The notes: generated from the letters alone by a model not told the origin. Numbered from the stretch's first letter, positions 21,792 through 32,570 are shown. The stretch is 64,000 nucleotides of DNA from Porphyra umbilicalis (GCA_002049455.2 KV918837.1:209552-273551), one strand, 5' to 3'. Made by a program: numbers and translations.

Positions 21792-23424
21792 GTTAGTAGG
21801 ACACTTTAAACGTCCTTTGCACCTATCATATCATATGATGCATAACCTAACCTATAAACCATATCATAATCTCATCTATCCTCAAACTCTGCTAATCTTT
21901 GTCGGCAAGTAAGCAAGAATATGACAGTTAAACTACAAAGAAATCCTGTGTACAACTATATACCTGACGCATATGCGAGGGGCAATATTTTGGCAAGCCG
22001 GTCGAAGGTTTTATGATATACATACCAGACTTGGAAGTTCAATGTACTGCTGACAGCGCGCATTCTGAGCCAATGAATACACCACGTGGCTTGCTGGGAG
22101 CGAATCAAAGTCTCGATGATCCCGGGTTCACCCGGTATATCAGATCCTTCTGGACGCATGCGTCTGAGCATGTCGACTCGGTATGTTGAGCCCGTCTGTC
22201 CCCCAAAATCCCGGGTGGGCCGGTATATTACACCCCTCTCAGACCGAATTGAAGGGGGTGCGGGAGGCATTCGACCCTGTATATTTGAGTTCCAAAAACA
22301 TGTATATACCGGACGATTTTTCTTGTAGGGCGGGCATGGGGGTGACGACGCGGGAAACCTGCCGTCCGGGGCTGGTGCCGCCGCTGCCGCGGCCGCCTGT
22401 TGGTGGTCACTGGCCGGCGACCGTGCGGCCGGGGGTGCCGCCACCGACGCCGCCGCCGACGCAGCGCACAACGTGCCTCCCCCGGGCGTCGCTGGGCGGC
22501 CACGGCCGCGCCACGTGGGGGGGTGGCGTCAGAAACTCGAACCGCACATGCGGTAACGTGTATGGCGGTGGTGCCGCGCTCGTCGTCAAGTAACGCGGCG
22601 CCCGGTGGCCGCTCGCCCTCAGGCGTCGCGTCGCCGTGTGTGGCGGTGGTGCCCTCTGCACCCCCTACTCGCCCGGTGCTCGATCCCGCCCCCCCCCCCC
22701 CCGCACCATGAATGTCGCTGTATCCGCGGCGGAGCCGCCGCCGTCTCTGCCGCCGTCACCGCCACTGTGGCGGCCCCCGGCACCGCCGCGCGGCGGCGGC
22801 GGCGGCGCGGGGCACGGCACGAGTCGCGTCGGGCGGCGGGCGGTCGGGCGTCGGCAGTCCCGGCGTGTCTGGTGGTTTTTGCTTCTCTGTGACACTTGCC
22901 TTGCCTCGGCATTTTGGGGTTGCATGCTCCGAGGTGCTCATCGCGCTTCGCTTCTTCTTTCAACGGTGGGGGCCGGCGGTGCCGTGGAGTGCGATCGACT
23001 TAGTGCAGAGAATTCGCATCAGAGAAAGAGTTGTTATTCCATACCTTCCCGTGGAGGCGTGCAATAGGCCAGTTGTTACCTGAATGATTCGACAGGGTGC
23101 GTCTTCACTGGCCACGTGTGTGACCCAGAACCAATCGATTTTGAATTAGAGCGATGACATTGGCTCAGCCGGTATCGATAAGTTATCGTCTCGGGCGATG
23201 TGAGCCAATCATTCGAGCCGATAACGACCCCACGGAATGTGGAGGTGGCCCCGACGATCGCATGGTTAAGGCTGAAGCGAAGGCAGGATCGGCCCCTATT
23301 AGGGATGATCGCCGATGGTCAGGTGGGGCCTTTACCAAAATTCAGCCACGAGCGTCGGTTGAATGCGCGCGTCGCTGCAGCTGGCCCGCGTTCCCACACA
23401 CCTGCACGCTTGCATACACGCATG

Positions 23425-23490
23425 CCTACACCGCACCGACCGGTCCCCTACACCACACCGACCGGTCCCCTACACCACACCGACCGGTCC
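23425..23490 (+). repeat. 22-bp tandem repeat, three copies
   Basis: Three adjacent units read CTACACCRCACCGACCGGTC with a final C or CC. The first differs by one base and the last runs into unique sequence. The period is 22 bp and no coding role is apparent. Confidence 0.75.
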
Positions 23491-23968
23491 ACGCGGGGAT
23501 CACACCCGCGTCTTTGCCGCAGCTCATCCTGCGTGCCCATCCTGCGCGCAAGTCTTGTCATTCGCCGAGCGTTTTCTTTCTCGTTCCCTCCGGCGTCGTA
23601 TTCATTGTCAACGTTGCTCTCAAGCGGTACTGTCAACGGTTGCGCTGACCACGAGGTGCCGCAGGAACCGGCGCGGGAGCGACGCCGGGGCGCGGACGGG
23701 GCGATTCAATGGGGTCGTGAGAGACGGTGCATAGGTCGGACCATGTCTGTACGTAGTCTGTTGAGGACCACATGCTCTGAGCACGCGCTTATGTTGGAAG
23801 CTAGCTGATGTTGACATGTGTCTTTGTGCCGAGCAATGTGACGTGCTGTGTCACCCACCCCATCTTGGAACACCTGCGTGCCTGCCCCTGCTTTTCTTTT
23901 CTTTGTATTATTGTATCATCACTCCAACCACCACCCTTCCAGTTATCCTCCTCCATCCCCTCCCCCCC

Positions 23969-24318
23969 CATGTCATCATCCTTTCTCGGTGCAAGCGCCG
24001 CAATGGCGGCGATCCAACTACACCACGTTCGACAGATTAAGATATTTCGGTACGCTGTCTTTTCCCAAGGGCAACCTCTGCACATTTTTCCTGCGGCCGG
24101 GTGCACGCAGCGTGTCGGTGCTCGCCCCACCCCCGCCCCCCCCCCCCCCCCGCCCCTCCCATGGCATCTTTCCTCCGTGCAAGCACCGCACTCGTGACGA
24201 TCCAACTGCACCATATTCAACCGGCTTTGAGATTTTCTGTGCGATAGCTTTTCCCGAGGGCAACCTCTGCCCAAACTTTCAACATGTGGGTACACGCAGG
24301 TGCGGCTGCTCGCACCCT
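23969..24318 (+). repeat. Diverged tandem duplication, about 190-bp unit
   Basis: Copy 1 (about 23969-24131) and copy 2 (about 24160-24318) share an ordered series of blocks. These are CATGKCATC..., TTTCYTCGGTGCAAGC, GATCCAACTRCACCA, then TTTTCCCRAGGGCAACCTCT with TGC, then a GTGCACGCAG-like block and GTGCTCGCCCC/GCTGCTCGCACCC. A C-rich tract (24131-24158) separates the copies. Substitutions are spread evenly, so the duplication is old. Confidence 0.7.
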
Positions 24319-24923
24319 TGGATCAACGACGGCGTCGACTGTGCGATGCGCTTCGCTATCAAACCAGAATCTGAAGACTGACCTCCCCGCTGCCGATCTG
24401 TTTGTCTCGTCTCGGTGTCTTGAAAGCTCGACCACCTTTTTCGTGCATTGTTTGTCTTGCCTCTGTGACGGAGTAGGAACGCGCTTCCCACTGTTTCCAA
24501 GACTGGTAGCGACTTTTGCGGACGCTTGCGATGCACTACGACGACTCTCTCCCGCAGTTGATTCCACGGATGGCCATGGAACTCCAAGTACGCCCTGTTT
24601 GCACACCCACTGCGCATCTGTCTGTTGGGCGCTGCCATGTGCATTAAACCTAGTACTTTGATCTCATCTTCGTCCTCGTCCTGCGTCTCCTCGTTTGACG
24701 ACTCTTCTAAGAACTCAGAGTCGGCCGTGTCAATGATGGCCTCCGTGTCACTCTCCATGCCAAACCACGTCTCTACTGCCAGCTGGCGCTCCGCTGGCCT
24801 GGCGTCCCCAAAGCACCACGCGCCGATGGAAAAACTCCCCATATCAAGCAGCACCTTCTCCACGTCATTAGCTACGGTGCGCAGGGAATGCCAGCATGAA
24901 CCATGCATGGCCATTATGGTTGC

Positions 24924-25885
24924 CTACATTGGCGTCGGCAAAATGCGTGCCTTGACCCAGCAGTGCGAAATTGTTGCTGGGTTCATCGCATCCCACTCCT
25001 CCAACAAAATCTCCAACATGTCTTGGAGGTGTTCCCTGACCGCCGCCACGCACACGGAGCACGACCCGCGGTGGAGCCGCCCGCCTTCACGGAGCACAAC
25101 TTCGCTGCCCCTGCGCGTTCGGTGGCGCTGCAGCAGTCACAGGGGAGCGCTCGATCCACACGTTGGGCTCACGAGGAGGGGGGTCCGCAGCAAGCCCCGA
25201 TGCGGAGGGAGGAGTGTACATAGCCTCTGTGCCGGCTACCGGCCGCGCGGACTCGGACGCTCCTGCTTGCACACCGGCGGGTGTGTCGGCGACCGAGGAG
25301 GAGGAAGGGGTCCCTACCGCGGCTGCCGCGGCCAACCCCTCGGTCGAGTCGGTCGCCCTCGCCACCGCTCCCACCGCGGATCCAGGGGGTAGCTGTAGCA
25401 CGAGAGCTCGCCCCGAGCCGCGAGCGCTCAGACGCTCCAATATCGAGGCCCAACAGGCGCCCCTTGTAGCGCTTCTTCAGGGCGGCGATGATTCCAGCAT
25501 CGAGAGGTTGATGAGCAGATGTGACGTTCGGGGGCAGAGGGAAAATGGTGACTTGACCGTCTTTGAGCTCGCCGTGGGCACCGCAATTGCCAACGATTAG
25601 GATGCAAGGGAGCCGCGTTCTGCCCCGCACCGCCAGCAGGAAGACCGTTTTGAAACATTTCTCGCAGACGACACCGTTCATCCATGCCGACTTTTGGGAG
25701 AAGTAGGGCAGCGGGCAGGGATCTGGAGGGGCCTTGAAGCACACGGGAACAGCAGCTTTGCCGATGACAGCCACAGAGACCTTGTGACACCCCTTCGAAT
25801 TGACCGCGAGGACCAGGGTGACACAATCTTTTGCCTTCGTGGCCTTGCTTTCTCGAGCGCGTCGCCAACTTCCCGCCGTCACGTA
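24924..25885 (-). pseudogene. Decayed pogo/Tigger-like DDE transposase
   Basis: On the minus strand the piece begins abruptly with GSWRRARESK and KDCVTLVLAVNSKGCHKV. It continues through YFSQKSAWMNGVVCEKCF and ILIVGNCGAHGELKDGQVTI to LPPNVTSAHQPLDAGIIAALKKRYK. This is the middle and end of the DDE_1 (pogo/Tigger/Jerky) nuclease fold. The usual VDN motif reads VGN (Gly codon at 25589-25591), so the second catalytic Asp is lost. The third (QPLD) remains. The N-terminal CENP-B/HTH part and the first catalytic block are missing. The C-terminal helix pair reappears in a third frame (LEILLEEWDAMNPATISHCW, stop at 24924), so there are at least two frameshifts. It cannot be active. It abuts a SET-domain fragment of opposite orientation at its 5' end. 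Confidence 0.75.
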
Positions 25886-25926
25886 GGCACGGTTAGGGAG
25901 ACACCGAAAATGGGGCGGTCAGTGGC

Positions 25927-26169
25927 GCCGAGAGGGGCAACTTGCAGGCCGACAGCTCGACGCTCTCCCGCAAGCCCAACGTGCGCCTGCAGTTGCGGCC
26001 CATGAAGGACCCGTCCGACATGGTGCGTCCCGACCTGTTGACGGTGTTGGCCCCATCGGACGTTGCCTTTGGGGAGGAGCTGTTTCTCGACTATGGGTCC
26101 GACTTTGATTGGGATCGAGTCAACGCGATGCTCGCGGTGTCCTCTGGCATGACGCCCCAATCGGCGTGA
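25927..26169 (+). pseudogene. SET-domain C-terminal fragment
   Basis: The frame has no start codon of its own. It reads ERGNLQADSS...RKPNVRLQLRP, then PDLLTVLAPSDVAFGEELFLDYG and DFDWDRVNAM before stopping. GNL...PN followed by GEELFLDYG matches the end of SET lysine methyltransferase domains (the NHSC/PN and GEELTYDYG motifs). The NHxC signature itself is altered. Everything upstream is absent and replaced by the opposite-facing DDE transposase, so this is a truncated gene end, possibly split by that insertion. No post-SET Cys cluster is visible. Confidence 0.55.
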
Positions 26170-28478
26170 CGGCGGGCCCGCGAGAGAGAGAGAGACTGTG
26201 TGTTGTGTGCATGTGTCGTCGGTGTGTGTGTTGGTTGCAATATCTTGGGCGGCCGCGTCGGCCGCTCACGTTTTCAGCTTCCAAAAGCCTTGATTGCACG
26301 ATCATGGCCACTTCTTGATAGCCCCCATGCACGATCGGGACACGGCCCCGGGAGGCATATGGGTGGAGACTGACCGTACAACCAGCACGCGGCGTGTGAG
26401 TGGCGGGAGGGGTAGGCCACAGAAGTTTGAGGATCATATGGCTGATCCTCAATTAAAGATTGGGGCGGTACAGTAGTTGCCATCCGCGACCAGCGGATGT
26501 GGACCAGCGGAGAATGGATACAAATCGTCTGAGATGCTTACGTCAAGACCACCGCCGCTTCCCAATCACGATGTGGTTGCGGACTTGATTCGCCTTTCCA
26601 AATCAATCACGTTCACATGCGTGCGTCGTTTGGACGGGGCTGTGGTATTAATAACGTTGGTGCAATTACCAGTGTATTGGGACCGACCGTAGCCAAGCAA
26701 TAAAGCGAGTTCTATCGCCGTCGCGGCGAGGAAGAAAGACCTTTTGTTGAGGGGCATCCGACGGGGAGCCGGGTGGTGCCCACGACGGCGACCCCGGACC
26801 CATGGTGATTTAATATAAACGAGGGCACTGGTCGATCGACCGTCCGATCTCAAGCGATCGTAATGAGTGCCGGCAGACAGATAAGACAGGCAAGCAAACA
26901 AGCAATAAAAAAAATGAACAATGCAGAAGTAACCCCCCAAAGGGCATGCCACAGGCCAGTTCCCACAGTCCGTGGGCTTTGGCCAGTCAAGGGGGCTACC
27001 TGTGGCAAATTGCCAATTTCGGGCGAAGATATGCTACAGGGGCCGCAGTCCCAGAACCGTCCCCAGGTCGTGTCCAGGGCCGAGTCAACAGCCCACAAAT
27101 TGGAGAATCGCGGATTGGTGGAAATGGGTGGCAGCACTTGCGAGCATTTTTGAACATCCAATCTGGGTCTGTTTTTACGGTCTGCAACCGCCACTTCTTG
27201 GACGTTAACAACCCAATTCGAGATCGTAGGGCAGTGGCCGGTCCGGCTGTGCCTGCATGACACTCGCGTTCACAGTCACTACAGTACGGCCCCGAAGAAC
27301 GCCTGGGGTAGGCCAGAAACGTAGCACCCTTCCTAGGCCATTAACGTAGCACCCTCACAGGAACGTGCAGTTTGGATTTGTGATTTGACAAGCGCGACAG
27401 TCTGGCTGCTGCGTGCTTATTTTTATCGGAAATGGATTGGATGACCAAGAAATACGCATTTTATGGTCTAGAAGCACACACGCACCAGCCGTTCGCGATC
27501 GCACCCTCTCTCCCCAACCCCCCCCCCCCCCCCCACACCCCGTTCCGCCGATCCGCGAACTCACCTCCCTCGCGACGGCGCATTGCCGGCGCTCACCGCG
27601 ACCACCCCGACATCCGTTGATGCTCGACGCAGCCGCAATCGACGATGTGTCCGCGAGGGGCCCTGCGTTGCACGGTTTCGCGAAGGTGAGTGCCTGGAGA
27701 CTGATATGTGCTATGAAGTCTGCGGGTAGCGGCGGTTGGAGCGAGAGGGGGGTGGAGGGGAGGCCGCTTCCGATCAGGAGGTTGCCGTGCGCTTGCGTCC
27801 AGCGCCTCCAGAAAGAAGACGGCTGGGGCGGTGCACCCAGCTGGACGCCGTCGGCGGCTCGCCGTCGGCTGCTCAAATCGAAGTACCTGCTCATTGCCGG
27901 TTCGGCTGCTGCCACTTGCCATTTCTTTGCTTCTCCAAACTGAAACCAAATCTGATTCAACCAGTGTTGCCTCACTGACAGAGGGGCTACCGAGTCTGGA
28001 CCCACTCGAAGATGGTCGCGAAGACCATCTTCGAGGGCGCTCAACTTCGGGGCCGTACTGTATTGGGTGCTGTCGCCGCCGGGGCTTTTTCCACCCCCCA
28101 ACGTGGCGGCACCTGTTGTCACGCGACGCCCAGCGCGTTCGGTAATGCATGGGTGGCGGGTGCAAACACCGACTGTGATACTGGACGGCTCTGGCACAGG
28201 GCCCGCGACACTGGCGGTTGTGGTTTCTGTGGTGGGGACAGCTGCATTGCGGTTGATGAGACCGAGGCTGCCGGCCTATCGTAATCGGTCTTCCCGCGGG
28301 CACGAGTCCCTATAAATGATTCGTTGGCGCTGCTGGTCGGGGCCAAGACGGGGAGCACGGTGGTCCAGGGAGCGACACCCTCCTCACACCCCACCCCCAC
28401 TGCCCCCGTGGCCGCGTCGGTCGGGTGCCCCCCCCCCCCCCCCCCCGTCGCGTGTGGCGGATCGCCGTGCTCGTCAAC
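26170..28478. other. Intergenic with repeat arm
   Basis: A GA microsatellite at about 26180-26193 runs into GT-rich DNA. A 31-bp repeat arm lies at 26281-26311. 26800-27260 is lower in GC with no long frame. A 13-14 base C tract lies near 27520-27535 and another at 28430-28446. A small GC-rich block (27540-28260) is open on several frames at once. No gene can be supported. Confidence 0.45.
26281..26311 (+). repeat. 31-bp arm, inverted partner at 33478
   Basis: This 31-base stretch (starting CCAAAAGCCTTGATTGC) matches the reverse complement of 33478-33508 with about two mismatches. The pair faces inward across 7.2 kb holding the AAA+ ATPase, the GTPase fragment and the organelle-like insert. 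Further short similarity after both copies (GGAGACTGAC) has the same orientation, so this may be a dispersed repeat rather than element ends. Confidence 0.5.
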
Positions 28479-30808
28479 ATGGTCGGCAACCGGGGTGCCC
28501 CGCCAGATGACAGTGCCGGTGGCGACCGCGCGGGCGTTGCGGTGCCCCCCGCCCCCCACGCCGGTCGGCGCGGCGGCGTGGGTGGCGCGGCCGCGCCCGC
28601 TCGGGGCAGGGGGGGCCGGGGGGCCGTACCCGCCGTCCTTGGGCGCCCCCCGCTGTCGTTCGCCGGGGCTCGTCCGCCTGCACCGCCCCCCGCTGCCGGC
28701 CGAGGGGCCGGCTATAGGGGTGGCAGGCGCACCGAGGCCCCGCCCGAGGCCCCGCCTACCACCAACCTCCCCCCAACACCTGCCGTGGGCGGCGCCCACA
28801 ACGACGCGGCGATGTATTATGGTTCCTTTTGTTCGTTGTTGGCTGGCAGGCCCCCGCCGCCGCCGCGCCCGTGGCACCAGGAGGTGCCACCGCCGCAGCG
28901 GCAGCAGCGCGTCCGCGCCCGCACGCACGACTACGGGCGCCGCACGTCCCCCGACTCACCGCGGTCGACGACGCCACCGCCCAAGCCGCTGCAACTGCCC
29001 GACGACACGCCAGGATGGGACGCGCTTGCCGGCCAAGCGGCCAACGTGGACGCCCTCAAAGTCGCCCTCGACGTCCTCCTGATGCCTGACACGCGACGGG
29101 CGCCGCGGGCCTCGACCAATAATGGGGTTTTGTTGACGGGCCCCCCCGGGACGGGCAAGACGCTGGCCGTCCGCCTGCTGGCGGGCCGTGCCAAGGCGCT
29201 CAATGGGGGCACCGCGGTGCCCCTGTGGGTCGTCAATGGCGGCGAGCTCCTCTCCAAGTTTATCGGGGAGGGCGAACAGCGCGTCCGGCGTGTGATTGAC
29301 GCCGCCACCGCCGCGCAGCCGTCCATCATTTTTTTCGACCAATTTGAGGCAATCACCGCCGCACGCACCGACGGGCGCCAAGAGTCGATCCCGATGATCG
29401 CCACGCTGTTGGCGCTCCTGGACGGGTTGGTGCGGCGGGACCGGGTTTTCGTTGTTGCGGCGACGAACCGTGTCGACCTGATCGATCGCGCGTTTCGTCG
29501 GCCCGGCCGGTTTGGTACGGAGCTGCCCTTTGGGCTCCCCGACGCGGCCGGCCGCTGGGCCATCATGCGCGTGTCGGCCGCCGCGGAGGGCGTGCGCATG
29601 ACCGCCGAGGACGCAACCCGGATCGCCGACCACAAGGACGACTGGTTGAGGGCCGAGATCGCGGGCCTCTGTGACGACGCCTCAACGACCGTCTTTGCGC
29701 GGCGGTTTTTCGACGTGGCCCGACTCGTTTCAGGGGGTTACCGACAACGCTGTCGACTTGCGTGTCGACTGGAAGGACACCTTCGACCGGCGCGAACGGT
29801 CCACGCGGCTCGGGGCGCCGCCGCCCCTGCGGCGGCCGCTCCCTCAACGCGTGTCGCCGCTGCTGACACCGACGCTGACCAACGTGAAGGGGTTTCTCAC
29901 TTGCCACTTTCCCGTCCACCGGCTCGGGTCGATGACTGGGCGTTGCGCCGCAGCGGCGGCGGTTGGGTGCGGCGCGGACACTGCGTTCAGCGGCATGGCC
30001 GCGGGCCTTCCCATTTTGCCCCAGCGACTGCTCATTGACGGAGACGACGGGATGCGGCAAGGCACCTTCGCAGCTGCGGTTCTACATGCGCTGACACCCA
30101 TGCCAATCTATGACGCGGGCTTTGCGTCGCTGACACGTGGGGCTGGTGCGCGCAACCCCCAGCAGCGGCTGGCAGAGACGATTTACGCCGCCACGCTCGC
30201 CGCGCCGGCCGTGCTCTTCATCCCACTCGTAGAGTTGTGGGTGGACGACCCTTCGGCGGGGGACTCGACGGACCTGCAATTTTTTGAGGCGGCGCTCCGG
30301 GACGTACCCGTCGGCACGCCGCTGCTGGTTCTGACCAAAACGGATCGGCGCGCCCGTCGTGCGTTGCTGGCCATTTTTCCCTCAACCTTTTCTGTCGAAT
30401 CCGCCACAAAATGTGCAGCGCCGCGACTACTGGGCCCACATCGTCAAGGTGTGCATAAACAAGGTCGCCGTGAAGGTCAAGTTCGGTGTACGCCTGCCAG
30501 TCCCCTTGCAGGACGTACACGAACGGATGGAGGCGTTGCAGACGCAGTCGGCGGATTGGAGCGTCGACGCGATGGAGCACGTGTTTGAGAGTCTCCGCGC
30601 CCTCCTGTCAATGGAGGTCCGGACGGGGGAGGGCCTGTGGGGGAGCCTTTTGCATGCCACCGCCCCACTCGACGGCGAAGCGCCGAGTGTCGGCGCAAAC
30701 ACAGCCGACGGTACCGCCAATGACGACACGTACGATGGTGGCGGCGGCGGCGACGGCGCCGCTGACGGCTCTCGAGGACGGCCGGCAAAGCGCACGCGAG
30801 GTGCCTAG
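28479..30808 (+). CDS. ATAD2/Yta7-like double AAA+ ATPase, frameshifted
   Basis: Three successive frames make one protein. Segment 1 (to about 29730) has a Pro/Arg-rich N-terminus, then AAA domain 1: GVLLTGPPGTGKT (Walker A at 29139-29162), GEGEQRVRRVID, SIIFFDQ (Walker B), TLLALLDGL, AATNR (sensor 1) and FRRPGRF (arginine finger region). Segment 2 (about 29730-30395) has the degenerate second AAA domain: LLIDGDDGMRQGT, AAAVLHALTPMPIYD, VLFIPLVELW and LLVLTKTD. These correspond to the inactive D2 of ATAD2/Yta7 chromatin ATPases. Segment 3 (to 30808) has a helical C-terminus with DYWAHIVKVCINK. The family remodels or unloads H3-H4 on chromatin. The normal Walker B Glu is Gln (codon 29340-29342). 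No bromodomain is seen. The start is uncertain (ATGs at 28479 and 28812). The shifts may be real lesions or sequence errors. Confidence 0.72.
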
Positions 30809-31968
30809 ACGCAAGCACCGGCCGGCGGCGGGGCATTGCGCCCGTGGTCGCGACTCGGCCGGACGCAGCAGTAGCTGGTTCCCCGGACGGACCGCAGCTG
30901 CCACACGGGGACCAGGGATGGAAAAAATCCGCGATTTTTTACATCTCGGATAGATTAATCTCAGTATTAATATATTAAATCTCGATTTTCCAATTAATAA
31001 ATGGTTTTATTGCTGCCTGTGACTTCGACTGCCGGCTGTGTCTGACCATTCAAGTCGCGGCCGCTTCGCTGATCCGAGGGTGCTCGCCTGCCTCGGTCTG
31101 TGGTGGACTTTTTACACTTCACACTGAGTGGCGCGTCGGTACTCCTGAGGTGGAAGAGAGAAGAGCGGAGAGGCCGAGGTGGTCGCCGTTGGTCGTCCTG
31201 TGCGAGGTGAGGGTGTGTGAGGAGCCGCCACTGTAGCCGAGGCCGCCCCGGCTGCCGCTCTCCACCGTTGTGGCCACCCCGCCTCCGCACCGTCAGCCAC
31301 CAAAACGCGTGTCACGCCACAGGCAGCGGCCGAGACCCGAGGCGACAGCCTTCTAGCATTAAGTTTAAAAACACATAAAAAAACCGGGAGAACGGCAACT
31401 GATTAATCTATAGATTAAATATGTATTAAATCGATTTAATTTAATGCATGCATTTTATTGGTGCCAACCCTGACGGGGACACGCCGATGCCGCCGTCTGC
31501 TTCCCCTCTGCCCGCGGATCCGTCGGTCCGACGTGGGTGACGGCGGGTGCTGTCTCTATTGCTTCATCCGCGAAGCTTGTATGGTACTGTCGGAGCACGT
31601 GGCATTTTTCCCCCGGATGACAAACGTCCGTCGATACAAAGGGGGGGGGCGACTCTGTAAAAGGTATCAATATCCATCTGACCCCAACGCTTCACAACTG
31701 GGATCTGATAAAGGCTTAATTTCATCCCCGCCGGAAAATAAAATCACGGGTCGCTTCGGGACAGCATTGCGGGGTCGGGGGTCTGTTCCGTTTCCGCTGG
31801 GGCGCTAAAGGCGGTGCGGCGGCACACGCTTGAGGATTCCTTGACCCAGACGGGGGCGACGGCGGACCCCGCCGCCCGTGCGGCCGCGATGGAGCAGTTT
31901 TGCGACGGCGAGGACGTGGAGGACGCGGGCGCCTCCCATCTGGCGTCGCTCCGGCCGACGACGTGGTC
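30809..31968. other. Spacer with AT-rich direct repeats
   Basis: No gene is seen. Two AT-rich patches (30930-31017 and 31370-31465) stand out in otherwise GC-rich DNA and are related to each other. A further open stretch just before 31969 (nt 31889-31945, MEQFCDGEDVEDAGA in another frame) may be the shifted start of the GTPase gene. Confidence 0.4.
30953..31465 (+). repeat. Two AT-rich direct repeats, 448 bp apart
   Basis: 30953-31017 and 31401-31465 share GATTAATCT, a TATTAAATC core, GATTT, TTAAT/ATTAAT, ATG and a final TTTTATTGSTGCC in the same order and orientation. Both are preceded within 40 bp by a run of A followed by CCG. They may be duplicated 3' flanks or the relics of terminal repeats. 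Confidence 0.55.
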
Positions 31969-32538
31969 ATGGACGACAATGACACCGACGCGGTGGAAAA
32001 TTTCATCAACAGCATCCTGGGCGAGGACGCGGAGCTGTGCGCCGCGCACGGCGAGGCCTTGCCGCCCGACGTGCTACGGCAAGCGATGGAGGAGCAGGAG
32101 GCGGCTATTGCCCGCCGCTGGGCTGCCGTGTTCGAGTCGGTGAAGGCCCTGCAGGACCGCACCCGGTACCTGTCCGACGTCTCAGCGCTCAACACGAGCG
32201 CCGCCACGGTGCTCGAAAGCTTTTTGCGGCTGTGCTCCGAGTCGAGCGAGTTGGTGGCCAGCAAGCGCCGGCTGGACATGTGGTCGCAGCAGGCGCGAGA
32301 CCTGATGACTGCCACCGCCTTGGGCCTCGAGGCCAGTTCTGCGTTGATTGCAGTCCTCGGAGACTCGGGCGCGGGCAAAAGCACCCTGCTCAACGCTCTT
32401 TTACAGGTCGATGACGGTGGCGTTGTGCCTGTTTCGGGCGTGCGCGCCTGCACGGCGGCGCCCATCGAAATCAGTTACTGTGTCGCTGAGCCCGGCGCCG
32501 AGTACCAAGCGACTGCCGAGTTCCTGACACCGCCCTGA
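31969..32538 (+). pseudogene. SLIP-GC/dynamin-like GTPase, truncated
   Basis: From ATG 31969 (GTCATGG) the frame encodes 189 residues. Acidic and helical N-terminal sequence (ENFINSILGEDAELC, EEQEAAIARRWAAVFESV) leads to a GTPase start: SALIAVLGDSGAGKSTLLN (P-loop) followed by VPVSGVRACTAAPIEISYC, where Thr of ACT fits the switch I position. This arrangement matches dynamin-related GTPases of the nuclear SLIP-GC (NUGGC) type. The protein stops soon after the expected E-Y-x-A-x-x-x-F-L strand, so the DxxG, N/TKxD and helical parts are missing. The stop lies inside a 43-bp hairpin-containing sequence shared with two other loci, so this is a captured or broken gene fragment rather than a working gene. 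Confidence 0.65.
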
Positions 32539-32570
32539 AGGCCAGGGTACTGCACGTACGTGCCTGGAAT
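32528..32570 (+). repeat. 43-bp shared terminus with hairpin
   Basis: Near-identical copies lie at 51863-51905 and 57945-57987 (one to four differences). Each reads CACCG(C/T)CCTGAAGGCC, then a palindromic GCACGTACGTGC-like centre flanked by CCAGG/CCTGG, and ends GGAAT. At the other two loci it closes a 0.7-kb repeat. Here it directly truncates the GTPase. Confidence 0.8.

Larger units (their letters stand above)
21792..24923. other. Repeat-rich intergenic region
   Basis: An AT-rich spacer (21790-22030) gives way to a block with ACCCGGTATAT-like strings (22120-22320). Next comes 0.6 kb of GC-rich, frame-ambiguous DNA (22330-22900) with a 14-base C tract near 22690. Two tandem repeats follow and are listed separately. 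The minus-strand frame 24279-24914 (211 codons, acidic middle) is the best coding candidate here. It overlaps the tail of the decayed transposase and is not supported by a domain. Confidence 0.45.
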
